A DNA stretch of 64,000 nt from Auricularia sp. M13. Its lineage: Eukaryota > Basidiomycota > Agaricomycetes > Auriculariales > Auriculariaceae. The position numbers were made by a program, and so were the translations under genes. The notes below the pieces were generated by a model that saw only the letters and a list, made by a program, of their open reading frames with translations, did no database searches and was not told where the DNA came from. Every line of letters starts with the position of its first letter. Within the stretch, counting starts at the first letter, position 1. Positions 23,953 to 35,700 of this stretch are shown here, piece by piece. The stretch covers positions 1,116,001 through 1,180,000 of the forward strand of contig CM073201.1 of NCBI GenBank assembly GCA_037042915.1, given 5' to 3'.

Positions 23953-24085
23953 ATGCATACGAAGAGTGAATTCATGAGCCGGATCGAGGCGGGACTCGTT
24001 CAGCGGCAGAACAAAATGGACGGGCGACTCGCTCAGCTCACCAAACAGCTCACTCAACTCGCGGAGAAGCAGGATAACACCAACC
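23953..24085 (+). pseudogene. Coiled-coil-like host reading frame interrupted by the LINE
   Basis: The frame (open a few codons upstream of the ATG) reads through MSRIEAGLVQRQNKMDGRLA and LTKQLTQLAEKQDNTN, a heptad-like amphipathic helix. The LINE insertion point falls in the codon after NTN. On the far side of the LINE the same frame resumes at 38010 as QLALTT, then a stop at 38028-38030. A GTGAGT donor overlapping that stop suggests the original gene may have continued into another exon. The host protein is not recognised. That this was an expressed gene is inferred from frame continuity across the duplication only. Confidence 0.4.
24071..24085 (+). repeat. Left target-site duplication of the LINE
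   Basis: AGGATAACACCAACC, identical to 37996-38010 directly after the poly(A). The first A is ambiguous with the poly(A) tract. Confidence 0.9.
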
Positions 24086-26212
24086 GAGGGCGGCTCTTCC
24101 CCGTACCACCATGTACGGAAGCAAAACCAGCTGAAGAGTATACCAAACGCCGTTTTTTCCTCGACGCCCTAACAGGGCTAGCGAGGAACAGACTGCTATG
24201 AGTACCAGGACATAGTGTGTAGAGCCTCGAGCTCAAAATACCGCAATTTCGGCTGCCATAAAAACGCGCGTCGCGCGCGAGCCACGAAAAACTACTGTAC
24301 ACGCGGCACACCACATTTTAGCAATTTCTACGAGAATCTGGAAGTCCTAGGCACTGCGAAAACGTGGAAGCAAGGCCCTGCGTCGTTCTAAGCGTCCCGC
24401 GCGGCCAAAATGAAAATTCACGCACAAAACATTTGAATAAAGGCGCCAGTCTGGGAACACGACAGACATCGTCAGGCGTGTAGAATAGCGCAATCAGCGG
24501 CAAGAAAACATACCTAAGTACAAGAAAATTGCCAGGAGCGTCGCCGCAGCGGCAGCCGCTGACGCCGCCGTAAAACGTTTAGGACGCTGAGGAGAACCCG
24601 TGATTAGGGCAGCGGAAGGCCAAGGTGCAGTAGCACTCGGGAGGCGGACCGCAGGCAAGGCAGACCTCGCGAGACCGGATGGTGCGCGAGTTCGTCGGCG
24701 TCTACGAAGGATCAGCGGACCCCACGAACATCCGTGCCACGCACGTCATGGCAGGTGACACAGCTGCAAGTCACGCGCACGGCCCAAGTGGCACCGGCGC
24801 ACTGCGAGGAGAGGCACCTGAACAGAATCTCAGGCTGGAACCAAGTCCACATCGGGTGCTGGAAAATATGAGAATAAAGAAGATGCAGCGTTGAATCGAC
24901 TCACGCCGCAAGAACAATCGATAATGATCCTGCGGCCATCAGGAAGTCATAGCGAAGACGGGAAAGAGAAGGACTCACTTATACGGGCGGCACATCGCGA
25001 GGTTGATGCGTACGGGGGTAGAGCTCAGCTATGCCCAACCGAGCAGCGAACGCATGGCTTTATAAGTCGGTCCCAAGCAAGTACTGCAGTTTCTCAATAG
25101 CCCAATTTTACGTGCCATGGAGCCCAATCAGGGAGACAATGCCTAGCCAGTAGCAAGAAGAGACAGCGCGGAGGGACGATGAAGATCATGCTCTGCACTG
25201 TGTAGGCACCACAACGAGTAGAACTCCCTCACACAGCATGGGACCTCGAGGTCTGCTCAAACAAACGATAGATTAGGAAGGACGTCCATGAACAGGCCTT
25301 CGAAGCGGAGCGCGCAATAGTCTCCCTGTAAGCCGCGCCATGAGTAGATGTCCTGTCAGCGCAGCGATGGATCTCATTCCTCACCTACGACCGAGCCCCT
25401 CAGCACGAGCCAACCGAATCGGCACGTCTCGGAGGAGGTACACTACGCTCCGGCGCAACTCGGGCAGCGACTGAGCGCGACAGCCCCGCCGAATTGCGAT
25501 ATGCTCGCGGGAAAAAACTGAAAATGCATAAGTACAAAAGCACGTTAAAAAGCGATTTGCGCACGAAGTGACAGTACCAGCACCCGCAGCCAGTGCTAAT
25601 CCCAAGAAGTCGACAGAGCGGAGAGGGGCAATGGATAATGCGATTCCCAGTCCACGTGCGCTGAAATGGAATTAGCGCGCTACCAACGTCGGGATAATCC
25701 GAAATATACATACTCCGCACGCGCAGTACGCGGTGACTCTACCAGTCTCTCTCAGCGGGCGCAAGGGGATGGACAGACTTACTCGGCAAGTCGACACATC
25801 CCTGAGCGTCGAAAATGGCGAGATGCTGGGGCTGTTTAGATACAGGACAAGGTCCAAGGTCCACGCCCGTTTTTTATAAGAACACCTGCGCCCAGGGCAA
25901 TGCACAAGCAGATGGCTTTTCGCCAATGATGGAGATGGACGATCAAGTATCGTCACCGACCCCAATGCAATCCAACTCATCCAGAGGCGAAAAACCACCT
26001 CCTCAAGCCTCGACCTGGATGACGTGAGACGCTAAGGGGCGAATTGCTCCAGGACATACAATTGCTAACACCTACACCCCTTCCTCATGACGTCCACAAA
26101 GATCACCTGTGGAACGATTCCGCCGGCGGTGAGCTCTTAAAGACAGATCAGCAACATAACTTACCTTGCCAGCGTAGCCAACCCCCAGAAACAGCAACGC
26201 GATTCAAAACCG
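24086..26212 (+). other. LINE 5' region (untranslated, promoter-bearing by inference)
   Basis: 2.1 kb between the left duplication and the first credible LINE ORF. Open frames are short and overlapping. An internal promoter is expected here because LINEs carry their own, but no motif could be assigned. Confidence 0.5.
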
Positions 26213-26752
26213 ATGGAGCAGCACATCGTCGCAACGACTCACGAATCGACGTCCTCTGAGCAAGAGCAGGTGGAGGTCCCAAGCCGCTCGCCCACACCGA
26301 CGTGGAACGTACTGGCGCCCAGCGCGCGCGAGGGAACAGGGAATCCACGCTGTGAAGGCGAACACCCAGCTGCACCAGCACAGGCGCCCAAGGGGAACGA
26401 CCAGCGGGAGGAGAAGCAAGCCCCTACTCCATCGCTGATGCCGGGAAGGGTCCCAGCCCGTATCGACGATATTCTACGCGATATCCCCCCACCGCCAGCG
26501 CCGTACCAGGCCAAGCGCTCATACGCGTGCCTCGGCGGCTGCGGGGAAAAATGGAGCCAGCGTGATAGGCGGGACATGCACTGGCTACAGCGACCAGCCT
26601 GCGAGGAAGCCCATATCGCAGCCATCAAAGGCACGCACCTCGTGATAGACTACAACAAGACGTTGGAGTGGCGGAAAAAGCGTAAAGAGTCACAGAGGAG
26701 GAGAACGCTGCTCGCAGAACCCGGGGAATCCAGCCGCAGCATCCCGGAGTGA
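26213..26752 (+). CDS. LINE-encoded small zinc-finger ORF ('ORF0')
   Basis: 179 codons from an ATG. The N-terminal half is disordered and rich in Glu, Pro and Ser. From about residue 100 comes a single Cys/His cluster, YACLGGCGEKWSQRDRRDMH followed by a Cys seven residues later. Its spacing is C-x3-C-x12-H-x6-C, close to a classical C2H2 finger with the last His replaced by Cys. A basic stretch EWRKKRKESQRRR follows. This suggests a nucleic-acid-binding protein. It precedes ORF1 by ~700 bp inside the element, in the same orientation. I know of no standard LINE ORF of this form. It could be an accessory ORF or a captured host fragment. Confidence 0.5.
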   Translation: MEQHIVATTHESTSSEQEQVEVPSRSPTPTWNVLAPSAREGTGNPRCEGEHPAAPAQAPKGNDQREEKQAPTPSLMPGRVPARIDDILRDIPPPPAPYQAKRSYACLGGCGEKWSQRDRRDMHWLQRPACEEAHIAAIKGTHLVIDYNKTLEWRKKRKESQRRRTLLAEPGESSRSIPE

Positions 26753-27446
26753 TGGTAATAACCCCGAGTGTATCCGAGTGCAGTGCAGCCCAAATATCAG
26801 CCAGCATGTGATTATCGGACCGCTGAAGTCATTCCCCGAGCCCCGAAGCGCCTGAGCCGAAATCGGAGGCGCAAAGAGCGAGTCGTTTGGCCGAAATGAG
26901 GGAAGTAACAAGGCACAGCCAGCAGCTCCCAAGTCCAGTGCACCAGACATTGATTTGCTCTACATCATGGATGACCTCACTGCGTGTACGGAGGTCTAGA
27001 GCACGATTCGCGATCTTGTCGCGAGTAGAATGTCATAATAGGCGGGCGTACAATGACGCTGACGTGTCCCTTCGCTATTCAAGCTCCGATCCATTCCCTC
27101 TGTCTGCCGCCACATCGCACGTCCCAGCGCCACAGGCCCACGCAGGCGCCAGGCGCCCGAGCTGCGGCCCTGGCGCCCAGCCCCTCGCTTCTATGAGCCC
27201 AGCGCGATAATACGGGTCTCACCCTGATGACCGCGGCCAACGTACTCGTCCAAGGACGGAGCCCCTACCTGCAGCCCCTCCGCTTTCGCACCCTCGAACA
27301 GCCAGGACATCCAGTATTTTCGCCAGCGTTGAGCTGTCCAAAACCGTGCCCCTCTCTTATTCTCCCTCATCTACCTTGCCGCGCCCGCCCACTACCAAAA
27401 TCACCGCCGGCTGTTGCTCTTGCATTTGGCCCTTGCGCTCCCAGCG

Positions 27447-29566
27447 ATGTCCGAAGGTACGCCGGACACAACAGAACGCAGAGAGCCCATGGCTGACGCC
27501 CTCCTATCAGAAGGAGAAATTATCGTCGCCGAGACTGCGCCGCCCACGCAGGCTGCGCCGGCTGAGCCGCTTCCCGAGGGTCTAGAGACGACGACGGCGG
27601 CCCCTCTGCTGCCGTCATCCCCGTTCTCAGCCACGGCGGAGCAGACGGGATTCTCCCCTACGCGGCCTGCTACCACAAGGACCGCATCGGAGGCGGCAAC
27701 ACCAGGCGACAAGGCCGCCCAGCACTCGCTCATCAATGAGCGCAGGACACGACGCCGCCGCTCTTTCGACAACGACGACGACACGGAATGGCCGCGCCTC
27801 CAACGTCCATTGACGACAGAATCCCATGCACACGCTGGCACCCGGCCAGCTCTGACGGGCCCTGGCAACCGAGTCATCATCCAGCCACGCCGCAAACCTC
27901 ACGATGCCACGATCCCACTCGCCCCGCCACAGCGCACGACAGTCGCGGATGCACAAGCCAGGACGACAGTCCAAACAGCCCCGGCGCCGCCACCGCCGAC
28001 TGAACGCCCAGAAGACGCTGAACACCATGAACCAAGGCCGTCACTGGGCGACGAATCCGCAACGGACGCGCGGAACAAGACAGCGAACCGACGACCCTCA
28101 TCAAGGCCGCTGCCATCCGCCCCGGCACCCACTCTTGCAAGCACGACAGGAGCACTGCCGCTACGAGGCATCTTCTCTGTACGCGCACCGGCCCACACCA
28201 GTAACAAAAACGGCGCGGGTGACGACCAAGACGCAGTCTACGAGCTGCCGGACAGGCAAGCATCACCTTCAGAAAGACAAGCAAAACTCGCAGCCGCCCG
28301 CAGATCGAGTGCCTCAGCACAGCAGAACCGCGTCGCGCCAAAAGAACAAGCAGCCCCAACGGCGAAGCCCACGTACGACATGGACGTTGACGACCCCATC
28401 CAGGACTACAACGAGGACGAAATGGCCTTCATCGCCCAGGGCCAGCGCCCATGCCAAGGGACATCCAACCGCAAGTCGAGCGACGTGCCCGACGATGACG
28501 ACGACGAGGTCAAGGACATGGACAACGAGGAGGACAACGACGACTTCGACCTCCACTACGCTTGCGCAGAGCGCACGGTGCACGTCGCCTCGAACGGCAA
28601 CAACAACAGAATCGACGGAATGCTCGCCGGTGCGCACCTGGCAAACCTGTGCCCGATTCAACGCGAGGCCTGGACAGCATACAAGAAAGGCAAGGCGATC
28701 TTCATATGCGACAGTATCGGCGGGCAAGACCCGTCATCCATGCACCCGCTCGCCGTTGTCAAGAAACTCGCGAAAGTCTTCAAAAGCGCCTTCCCCTCCA
28801 GCAAGCCGCAAATCACTCGCGCGGAATCCGATCCGCAAAGCTCCAAGCCGGTCCGCAGAAACACCTTTCTGCTTACGGGCATCTCGCGCGACCAGGAGGA
28901 CGCCGTGTGCCATCGCCGCCACTACGTAATCGACAACGCAAGCATCACGACGTTCCGATTCACGCTGCTCGCGTCCCAACACCTGGGGACGGTCACGAAC
29001 TCTGGCCTCCGCGGCGCACAGATCCGAGACAGCCTGAAGCCATCCTGGGAGGCGAACGACAAGTTCCGCGCGCCGTTTGAGAAGTACACGCACCACGGCC
29101 TAAACATAATGAGCAACACTAACGACGACGCAGACACGCGACCCGCCACAAGATTCCGGTACAGCCGCTGATCGATCTCTTCCTCGAGTTGGTGTCGGTA
29201 CGGGCGCTGACCACGACGGCGAGCACAGAATCGATAAAAGAATACAATGTCTACGCGGACGTCGACCTCCTACCGAACGACCTCATCAAGGAGCTCCGCG
29301 AGGCCGTCAGCAACATTCCCATTCGCCACCCGTTCAAAGGCCACGGGAAGATGAGGAAGCCGGCATGGTCATGCTCGATCTGCAGCAGCGCCGGCCATCC
29401 CACTGGGAAGTGCCCGACCTCGAAGATCGAGGGCTGGACCAACTCGGCCCCCCCGCTGCAGCTCGCCACGAACGGCCAGCCTTCCCACAACGCAGCGCGC
29501 GGCACCGCTGGACGCAGAGGCCGCGGCGGCCCCGGACACAGCGGCAAGCGCGGCAGAGGCATATAA
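27447..29566 (+). CDS. LINE ORF1, gag-like RNA-binding protein with a frame break
   Basis: Starts at MSEGTPDTTERREPMADAL. The first ~330 residues are disordered, with acidic and basic patches and a D/E run at ~28490-28555. A globular region follows, with LANLCPIQREAWTAYKKGKA and LAVVKKLAKVFKSAFPSSKP. The frame stops at 29171, but the frame one base back continues IPVQPLIDLFLELVSVRAL through a CCHC zinc knuckle, CSICSSAGHPTGKC (C-x2-C-x4-H-x4-C, ~29370-29415), to an RG/GR-rich end at 29566. The knuckle and RG tail are expected of ORF1, so the two frames belong to one protein. The join is either a mutation or a -1 frameshift near 29140-29175. ORF1 would package element RNA and act as a chaperone. 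Confidence 0.7.
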
Positions 29567-30099
29567 CCGCGCGCATGCCAGTGGCACACCCCACGCCCGC
29601 CCGACGCCAAGCTCCCGCTTTCCCCCACCCATTCTCCGACCCATTCAAAATTGACCCTAGCCTCTGGCTTTCCCCTGCGACATACAAGTCGTCCCCCTGT
29701 CCCCACCCCTAAAATAGCCGTACACACGCACCCACTCCGGCCCTCTTGACATACATACTGCTCCCCTCGCCCATGTCCCAGCTTCTTGCCCGGTCCCATG
29801 CACATTCCTCGCGTCCTCACAATGCGTACCCCACCCCGCAGTTTTCTTGAACCACATCGCCCGCCGCAGCTCGTCAACACCTTAGAGATAAGCCCAACGC
29901 GAATAGAAAGACTTGCCCGGCCTGCTCATGAACCTAAGCCAACCGCAAGCCGCTGAAGCCGCGGCAGAACGGAGGTGCACAAATACGACAGCTCGTGCCC
30001 TGCAATACCAAAACGGCCGTAAGATAGCTCATTTTCAAGATCTCTGTCAGGAAACACACCAGCGCAAACGCATGCTCACACAGATATACGCCGCGCTCG
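29567..30099 (+). other. LINE inter-ORF spacer
   Basis: C-rich sequence following ORF1, with no credible ORF. It leads into the tandem array. Confidence 0.5.
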
Positions 30100-30521
30100 C
30101 TCGCGCAGAAGCACCACAATTCCCCGTGCAAATACGCACCTTGCATTCCCACGTAAAGGTATTTCGCACACCTCGCACAATTTCGCGCAGGGGCACCGCG
30201 TCTCACGAGTAGACGAACGGTGCATCTCCGTGCAGAAGCGCGCCACGCACTTTCGAGCCAATTTCTCGAAAATGCACACCGTGCATTTCCACGCAAATAC
30301 ATTATACGCATTTTCGCGCAGTAGCACCGCGTCTCTCGAGCAAACGAACGGGGCATTTTCGCGCCGACGCGCGCCGCGCACTTTCGAGTCGATTTCTCGA
30401 AAATGCACACCGTGCATTTCCACGCAAATACATTATGCGCATCTTCGCGCAGTAGCACATCTCTCGCGCCCTCGTGCAAACGCCGACACGCACGGCGCAC
30501 TTTCGAGTCGATTTCTCGGAA
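30100..30521. repeat. Tandem array, left part (~130-bp unit)
   Basis: Units repeat at 131 bp (AATGCACACC at 30271 and again at 30402). Each unit carries AATGCACACCGTGCATTTCC, then ACGCAAATACATTAT, TTTCGCGCAG and ACTTTCGAGTCGATTTCTCG. The array is cut by the MITE and resumes at 31402. CpG and short palindromes (TGCACACCGTGCA) are frequent. Confidence 0.85.
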
Positions 30522-31401
30522 TGGGTACCGGCAACGGCCTTCAAGTGATCAGCCAGCTTAGTCAGCGAGTTTTCGTCTACCCGGAGTAGTTGCTCTCCTG
30601 CAAGCCGTTGTCCGACATAAGGACTATTTAATTATGTGCATAAGGTGTTATAGATACATTCTACAAAGTCTTGGAGCTGCATGATCCGTAATGATGCAGG
30701 AAAAATCTTCACAGTCGAAGGATTGGATATTCCATTTGCAATCCAAAGCACCTTTATGCAAGAAATGGCATCTAATTTCCCCCCACTGGTCACATAATGC
30801 ATTGAGAGGTTAATCTGCCGTAAATGACGACTCCAGAGCCTCGGGAAGCAGTAATGTGGAGAGGAGGAGAGCCTACATGCCCGCTACCTCCTTGGACATC
30901 ACTGGGATCAGCAGCAGCTCCTCCAGCACTAATACAAGGCAGGTTTTGCAGTTATGGAGCATACCCAGGCCTTTCAGGCTGCGATTGAAGGGATATCAAC
31001 GTCATTCAGCATTGAACACACCGGGTGGCTAGCAGAGTTGATTACGTAACATATCTATCGGCTTCAAATGGAGGCATTTTTAGGAAAATCCGTGCTCGTG
31101 AATGGCTCCAAGAAATTTCTCAAAACTCGAGTTCCAAAGCCAGTGACGTTCCCTCTCAAAGATGTTTAAGGTAGAATGTGAATAACTGCAAGGGTATATA
31201 TAAATTTGTTGTGTAAGTCACTTGTCCTTTTGAGTAACCAAAATCTGGCTTGAACAAAGTTCTTATATTCAATTCTAATAATTATTTGGATATGAATCAG
31301 AAGTTCAGAGAAAGGGAGGCCTGAAAGCACTGTATCGGACAAGGACTCCATACGGAGTTAGCCGCTGATGGGTAACTGCTTGACGGCGTTGCCGGTACCC
31401 A
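30522..31401. mobile_element. 880-bp MITE nested in the LINE tandem array
   Basis: It begins TGGGTACCGGCAACG and ends with the exact inverse, so the terminal inverted repeat is 15 bp and continues less perfectly (...TCAAG, and a subterminal TTGTCCGA on both sides). It is flanked by direct repeats CTCGGAA (30515-30521 and 31402-31408). The repeat unit elsewhere reads TTTCTCGGAAATGC uninterrupted (~31523), which confirms the empty site. Internal sequence is AT-richer than the array and has no transposase frame. The superfamily is not assigned. Confidence 0.85.
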
Positions 31402-31990
31402 CTCGGAAATGCACACCGTACATCTCCACGCAAATACATTATTTCGCGCAGCGGCACCGCGTCCCTCAAGCAAACGCACGGCGCATTTTCGCGCCGACAC
31501 ACGCCGCGCACTCTCGAATCAATTTCTCGGAAATGCAGTGCATTTCCACGCAAATATGCTCTGCGCACTTTCGCGCAGAGGCGCCGCGTTTCTCAAAGAA
31601 ACGCACGGTGCATTCTCACGCCGACGCACACCGCGCACTTTCGAGTCAATCTCCCGAAAATGCACACCGTGCATTTCCACGCCAATATATTCTGCGCACT
31701 CTCGCGCAGACGCGCCGCGTTTCTCAAAGAAACGCACGGTGCATTTCACGCCGACGCACACCGCGCACTTTCGAGTCAATCTCCCGAAAACGCACACCGT
31801 GCATTTCCACGCAATTTTCTGAGCACTCTCGCGCAGAAGCACGGCGTCTCTCGAGCAAACGCACGATGCATCCTCGCAAGGATGCATTCCGCACACTTTC
31901 TCACAGACGCATACCGTGTCTCTCAAGCAAAACGTGAAATTTTCACCGATGCACGCCATGCACCTCTGCGCAGAGACACTCCGCGTTCCT
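31402..31990. repeat. Tandem array, right part (~130-bp unit)
   Basis: Continues the array after the MITE. The element AATGCACACCGTGCATTTCC recurs at 31659 and, with one change, at 31789 (130 bp). Variant units start near 31408 and 31530. Long open frames across it on either strand come from the repeat and are not genes. Confidence 0.85.
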
Positions 31991-32705
31991 AGGGCAAAAT
32001 TGATCACCCTCACACTAACACACTCTCCTACCATACATTACGCCCTGCGCAGGTGACATGTGAGCAACACCGCGGATACACCTTGGCAACACCTCAGCCG
32101 CGTCTCGGTGACTCCTCGGCCATTCTCCGGCAATACCACGGCCACATCTCGGACAAACTCCGAACAACATCCGCCTCTGCCCTAATTACACAGGGAGGAA
32201 CACACATAGCATAGCGCACGTCCTTCTGACACCTCCCCCCCACAACATAGAGCTACACAGCGCCCTGAACCGGCAACGGCCCTGGTAGTCTCACACCCTG
32301 GCTACGCACAACCCAAGCTAGTGCCCTCCTGCGGCCTAATTTACTGACCTTCGGGGACAGGAAGCAGCGGGAGTGAGCGGAGGTCTATTTAGACCAAGAG
32401 CGAGCCGCGCGGAGACGCTGAAGCCTGATGGAAATTGCACAGTCCAGACTGTGTGAGTAGTACTGACTGGCATAGCTCACCGTGCTGGCCGGCATGCCAG
32501 CTGTGCGAGATGGGTGCGCTGGCCCCTCTCTGCAAGAATTACAGCGCGAAGCCCAATTATCACCAACAACTCATCTCAGGTGACAATCGATCGGTCTGGT
32601 TACACGTTCCAGAGCACCGAACCAGAGGTTTCTGATGCTGCCCTTCCCTCTGTGGATGATGGTGCTCAGGAAGCAGGAGGCAGCGCTTCGGGGGGAGAGT
32701 TCGTG
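31991..32705 (+). other. LINE spacer upstream of ORF2
   Basis: Short degenerate repeats of an ACACC...TCGG type at 32060-32170, then unique sequence. The ORF2 frame is already open from 32514 but has no ATG before 32706, so ORF2 might begin by reinitiation or a non-AUG codon. Confidence 0.4.
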
Positions 32706-35700
32706 ATGAACAACATTCTGACGCCAGAAGGCTGGCGTCAGGATTCGCATCAGTCTGGCAAATCCAGTACTAATGCAAGCGACCTCATTATGCCGCGATC
32801 AGTGGCAGGGTCGAGCTCAGCATACATACAGACACCATCTGATGCTGGGAATAACTACTCAAACCATGCAGTATTACCAATAATGCAGGACAATCAGATG
32901 CGCTCAAAGAAGAGCACCAAGGCCTATATCAAACTGGCCTCTGAGAATATGAAAGGCCGGGGCGCACAGAGGATAGCTGGCAGCATCAAATGGAAAAAGA
33001 TTGCCGAAGACATTCGCAGTCATAAAATTGGAATCATGGCCATCCAGGAGACTCACCTCGACGCGCAGCACATTGATGAGATTCACCAGTACTACGAGCA
33101 CCTCCACGTAGAGAATAGTGCGCTGCCAGCAAATCCCACGGGTGCTGGGGGTGTGGCGCTGGTCTTCAACAAACTGCTCACAAACTATCGCACTATTGAC
33201 ACTCATGTCCTAGTTCCAGGAAGGGCGATAGTGTGCAAAATCGAATGGCACAGGGACTCAAGCCTGGCCGTCCTTGCCATATATGCACCCACCACTGCCA
33301 AGGCAAATAGAGAATTCTGGGAAGCTCTAAAAAAGACTCTCAAGCGGGCAAAGGGCAAGATCCCTAAGCCAGATGTCATGTTGGGAGATTTCAACCAGGT
33401 GGAAGACCCCATCGATCGCTTCCCTGCAAAATTGTCAAAAATAGATGCACCACAGTCCTTTGAAGACCTTAAAAGATATCTAAAAGTCACCGATGGGTGG
33501 AGAGACACTTTCCCTGACAGCATCGAATGGACATGGCGAAACATGTCTCTGTCCTCCATGTCTCGCATTGATAGGATCTACCTGACCAACAAAATGCGTG
33601 CGGTCAGCAGACAGTGGGAAATTAATGTGTCTGGCATAAATACATATGACCACAGCAGAATCTCTGTGGAACTAGTGTGCAGAGATGCTCCAGACATTGG
33701 TCCTGGACGCTGGACCATGTCTGAGAACCTAACAAGGGACAAAGTTTTCATGTCAGAGGTGTACAAACTTGGCAAAAGCGCCCAGTCAGAGATGGACACC
33801 ATTGCCTTCTTGGGCAGGACAGCATTCAACAACCCCCAGCGCACCTGGGAACGTCTGAAAGAGCAGATAAGAAAGGCAGCCAAGGCCAGGAGCAAAGATC
33901 TCAATTGCGCCAGGCGCACAAAATTGACAAAAGCGCAAGAACAGAGAAACTCTGCCAAAACCTGCCTGAGAGCAGCATCCTCGCCTGATGAAATCACAGA
34001 GGCAAAAGCGCAGCTCAGAAAAGCTGAAATGGAGATCTACAATCTACAGGATGGCTCGCACACCTCCATATTCCAGAATAGATCAACACGTGTCTGGCTG
34101 GAAGCAGAGACCATGTCCAAGTCCTGGTTCAGTTGGGTGAAAAGTAAAAAACCGCGTGATACCATGATGCAACTCAAGCGCCCAGGGTGTGAACCAGCAC
34201 AGTATGTTCTGGAATCACGCGATATGGCAGATTTGGCTGGAGAATACCACAACTCGATCCAGTCCAAAGATCTGGACGTAGATGAAGCTGCGCGCTCACT
34301 GGCCATAGAGCACGCTCTAGATCACCTGGAGCGTCACGCAGATGCAAGTGCGCGTGCCAAACTAGCAGCTGTAATATCAAGAGAGGATGTAACAGAATCT
34401 CTGGCGTCCGCGAAAAATGGGAAAGCTGCTGGCTTAGATGGACTCATATACGAACTCTGGAAAGTCATCCACAAGCAATTCTGTAAATCCAGGGGCAAAG
34501 AAGATCAAACCTTTGACGTCGTGGGTATGATGACAATGGTCTTTGAAGATATTGAACTCCATGGCTTAGATGCAGACTCCAAATTCGCAGAAGGCTGGCT
34601 GTGCCCCCTGTACAAGAAGGGAGATAGAAGTGAGATCGCGAATTATAGGCCGATCACACTCCTCAACACAGACTACAAAATCTACACCAAGGCCTTGGCG
34701 CTCAGGCTGGCTAGCATTGCGCCCCAGCTCATTCATGAATCTCAGGCTGGCTTTGTCCAGGGTCGCAGTATCACAGACCATTCCAAAATCACGAGTCTCA
34801 TCCTTGATTACGCTGAAGCCAAGGAAGAAAATGGCGCCATTGTGGCACTGGACCAGGAAAAAGCTTATGATCGCATAAGACATGACTATCTGCACAAGAT
34901 CCTCAAAGCCTTTGGCTTCCCAGAGCACTTTGTGAATGCGGTCAAGACGCTGTACGAAAATGCTTTCACTGTGGTCATGATCAATGGCTTCGCAAGCAAA
35001 AAGTTTAGAGTTACCAGAGGCGTCAGGCAGGGAGATCCGCTCTCCTGCTTGCTTTTTAACTTGGCAATAGAGCCGCTCTCAGCTATGCTCAGACGCTCTG
35101 AGCTGCAAGGCTACAAGATTGATGGCATTGAGGGCAAACTAATCGCCACCTTATATGCAGATGATACAACAGTGTACATGAGTGAGAAGGACTCTTACCA
35201 GCGCCTCTTCCAGATCCTGGACCAGTGGTGCCTTGCAGCAGGTGCTCGCTTCAATGTGCAGAAAACTGAAATCGTTCCAATGGGTACAAAAGAGTACAGG
35301 ACACAAGTCCTGGATTCGAGATGCCTCAAAGATGGGGACCCTGCCATCCCAGACTCAGTGCGCATTGCCAGAGATGGCGAACCCATTCGCATACTTGGTA
35401 CCTGGCCAGGCAATGGAGTGCAGAATGTGAATGCCTGGTCCTCCATCCAGGACAAAATTGCTGAAACTCTACAAAGATGGGAAAGTAAGCGCCCCTCGCT
35501 TAATGGTAGAAGCATTATATCACAGGTTGTAGTAGGCGGATTTACCCAGTACCTCACTGCTGCCCAAGGCATGCCAACCAAGCTGGAAAAACGCCTGGAT
35601 AAAATGACGCTTGACTTCCTCTGGGCAGGCTCTCGTCGCCACCCAATTAATATGGATACTCTGCGCCTGGGTAGAGACCATGGAGGTCTGGGTCTGTTCC

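Noticed and set aside
26270-26310. SPTPxW in the LINE zinc-finger ORF resembling SPSPxW in the ERCC1 tail
   Set aside because: Too short, and surrounding residues differ. Treated as coincidence.
29934-32034. ORFs of 80-190 codons across the LINE tandem array on both strands
   Set aside because: They repeat the same peptide because the DNA repeats at ~130 bp. Period and composition explain them; no domain is present.
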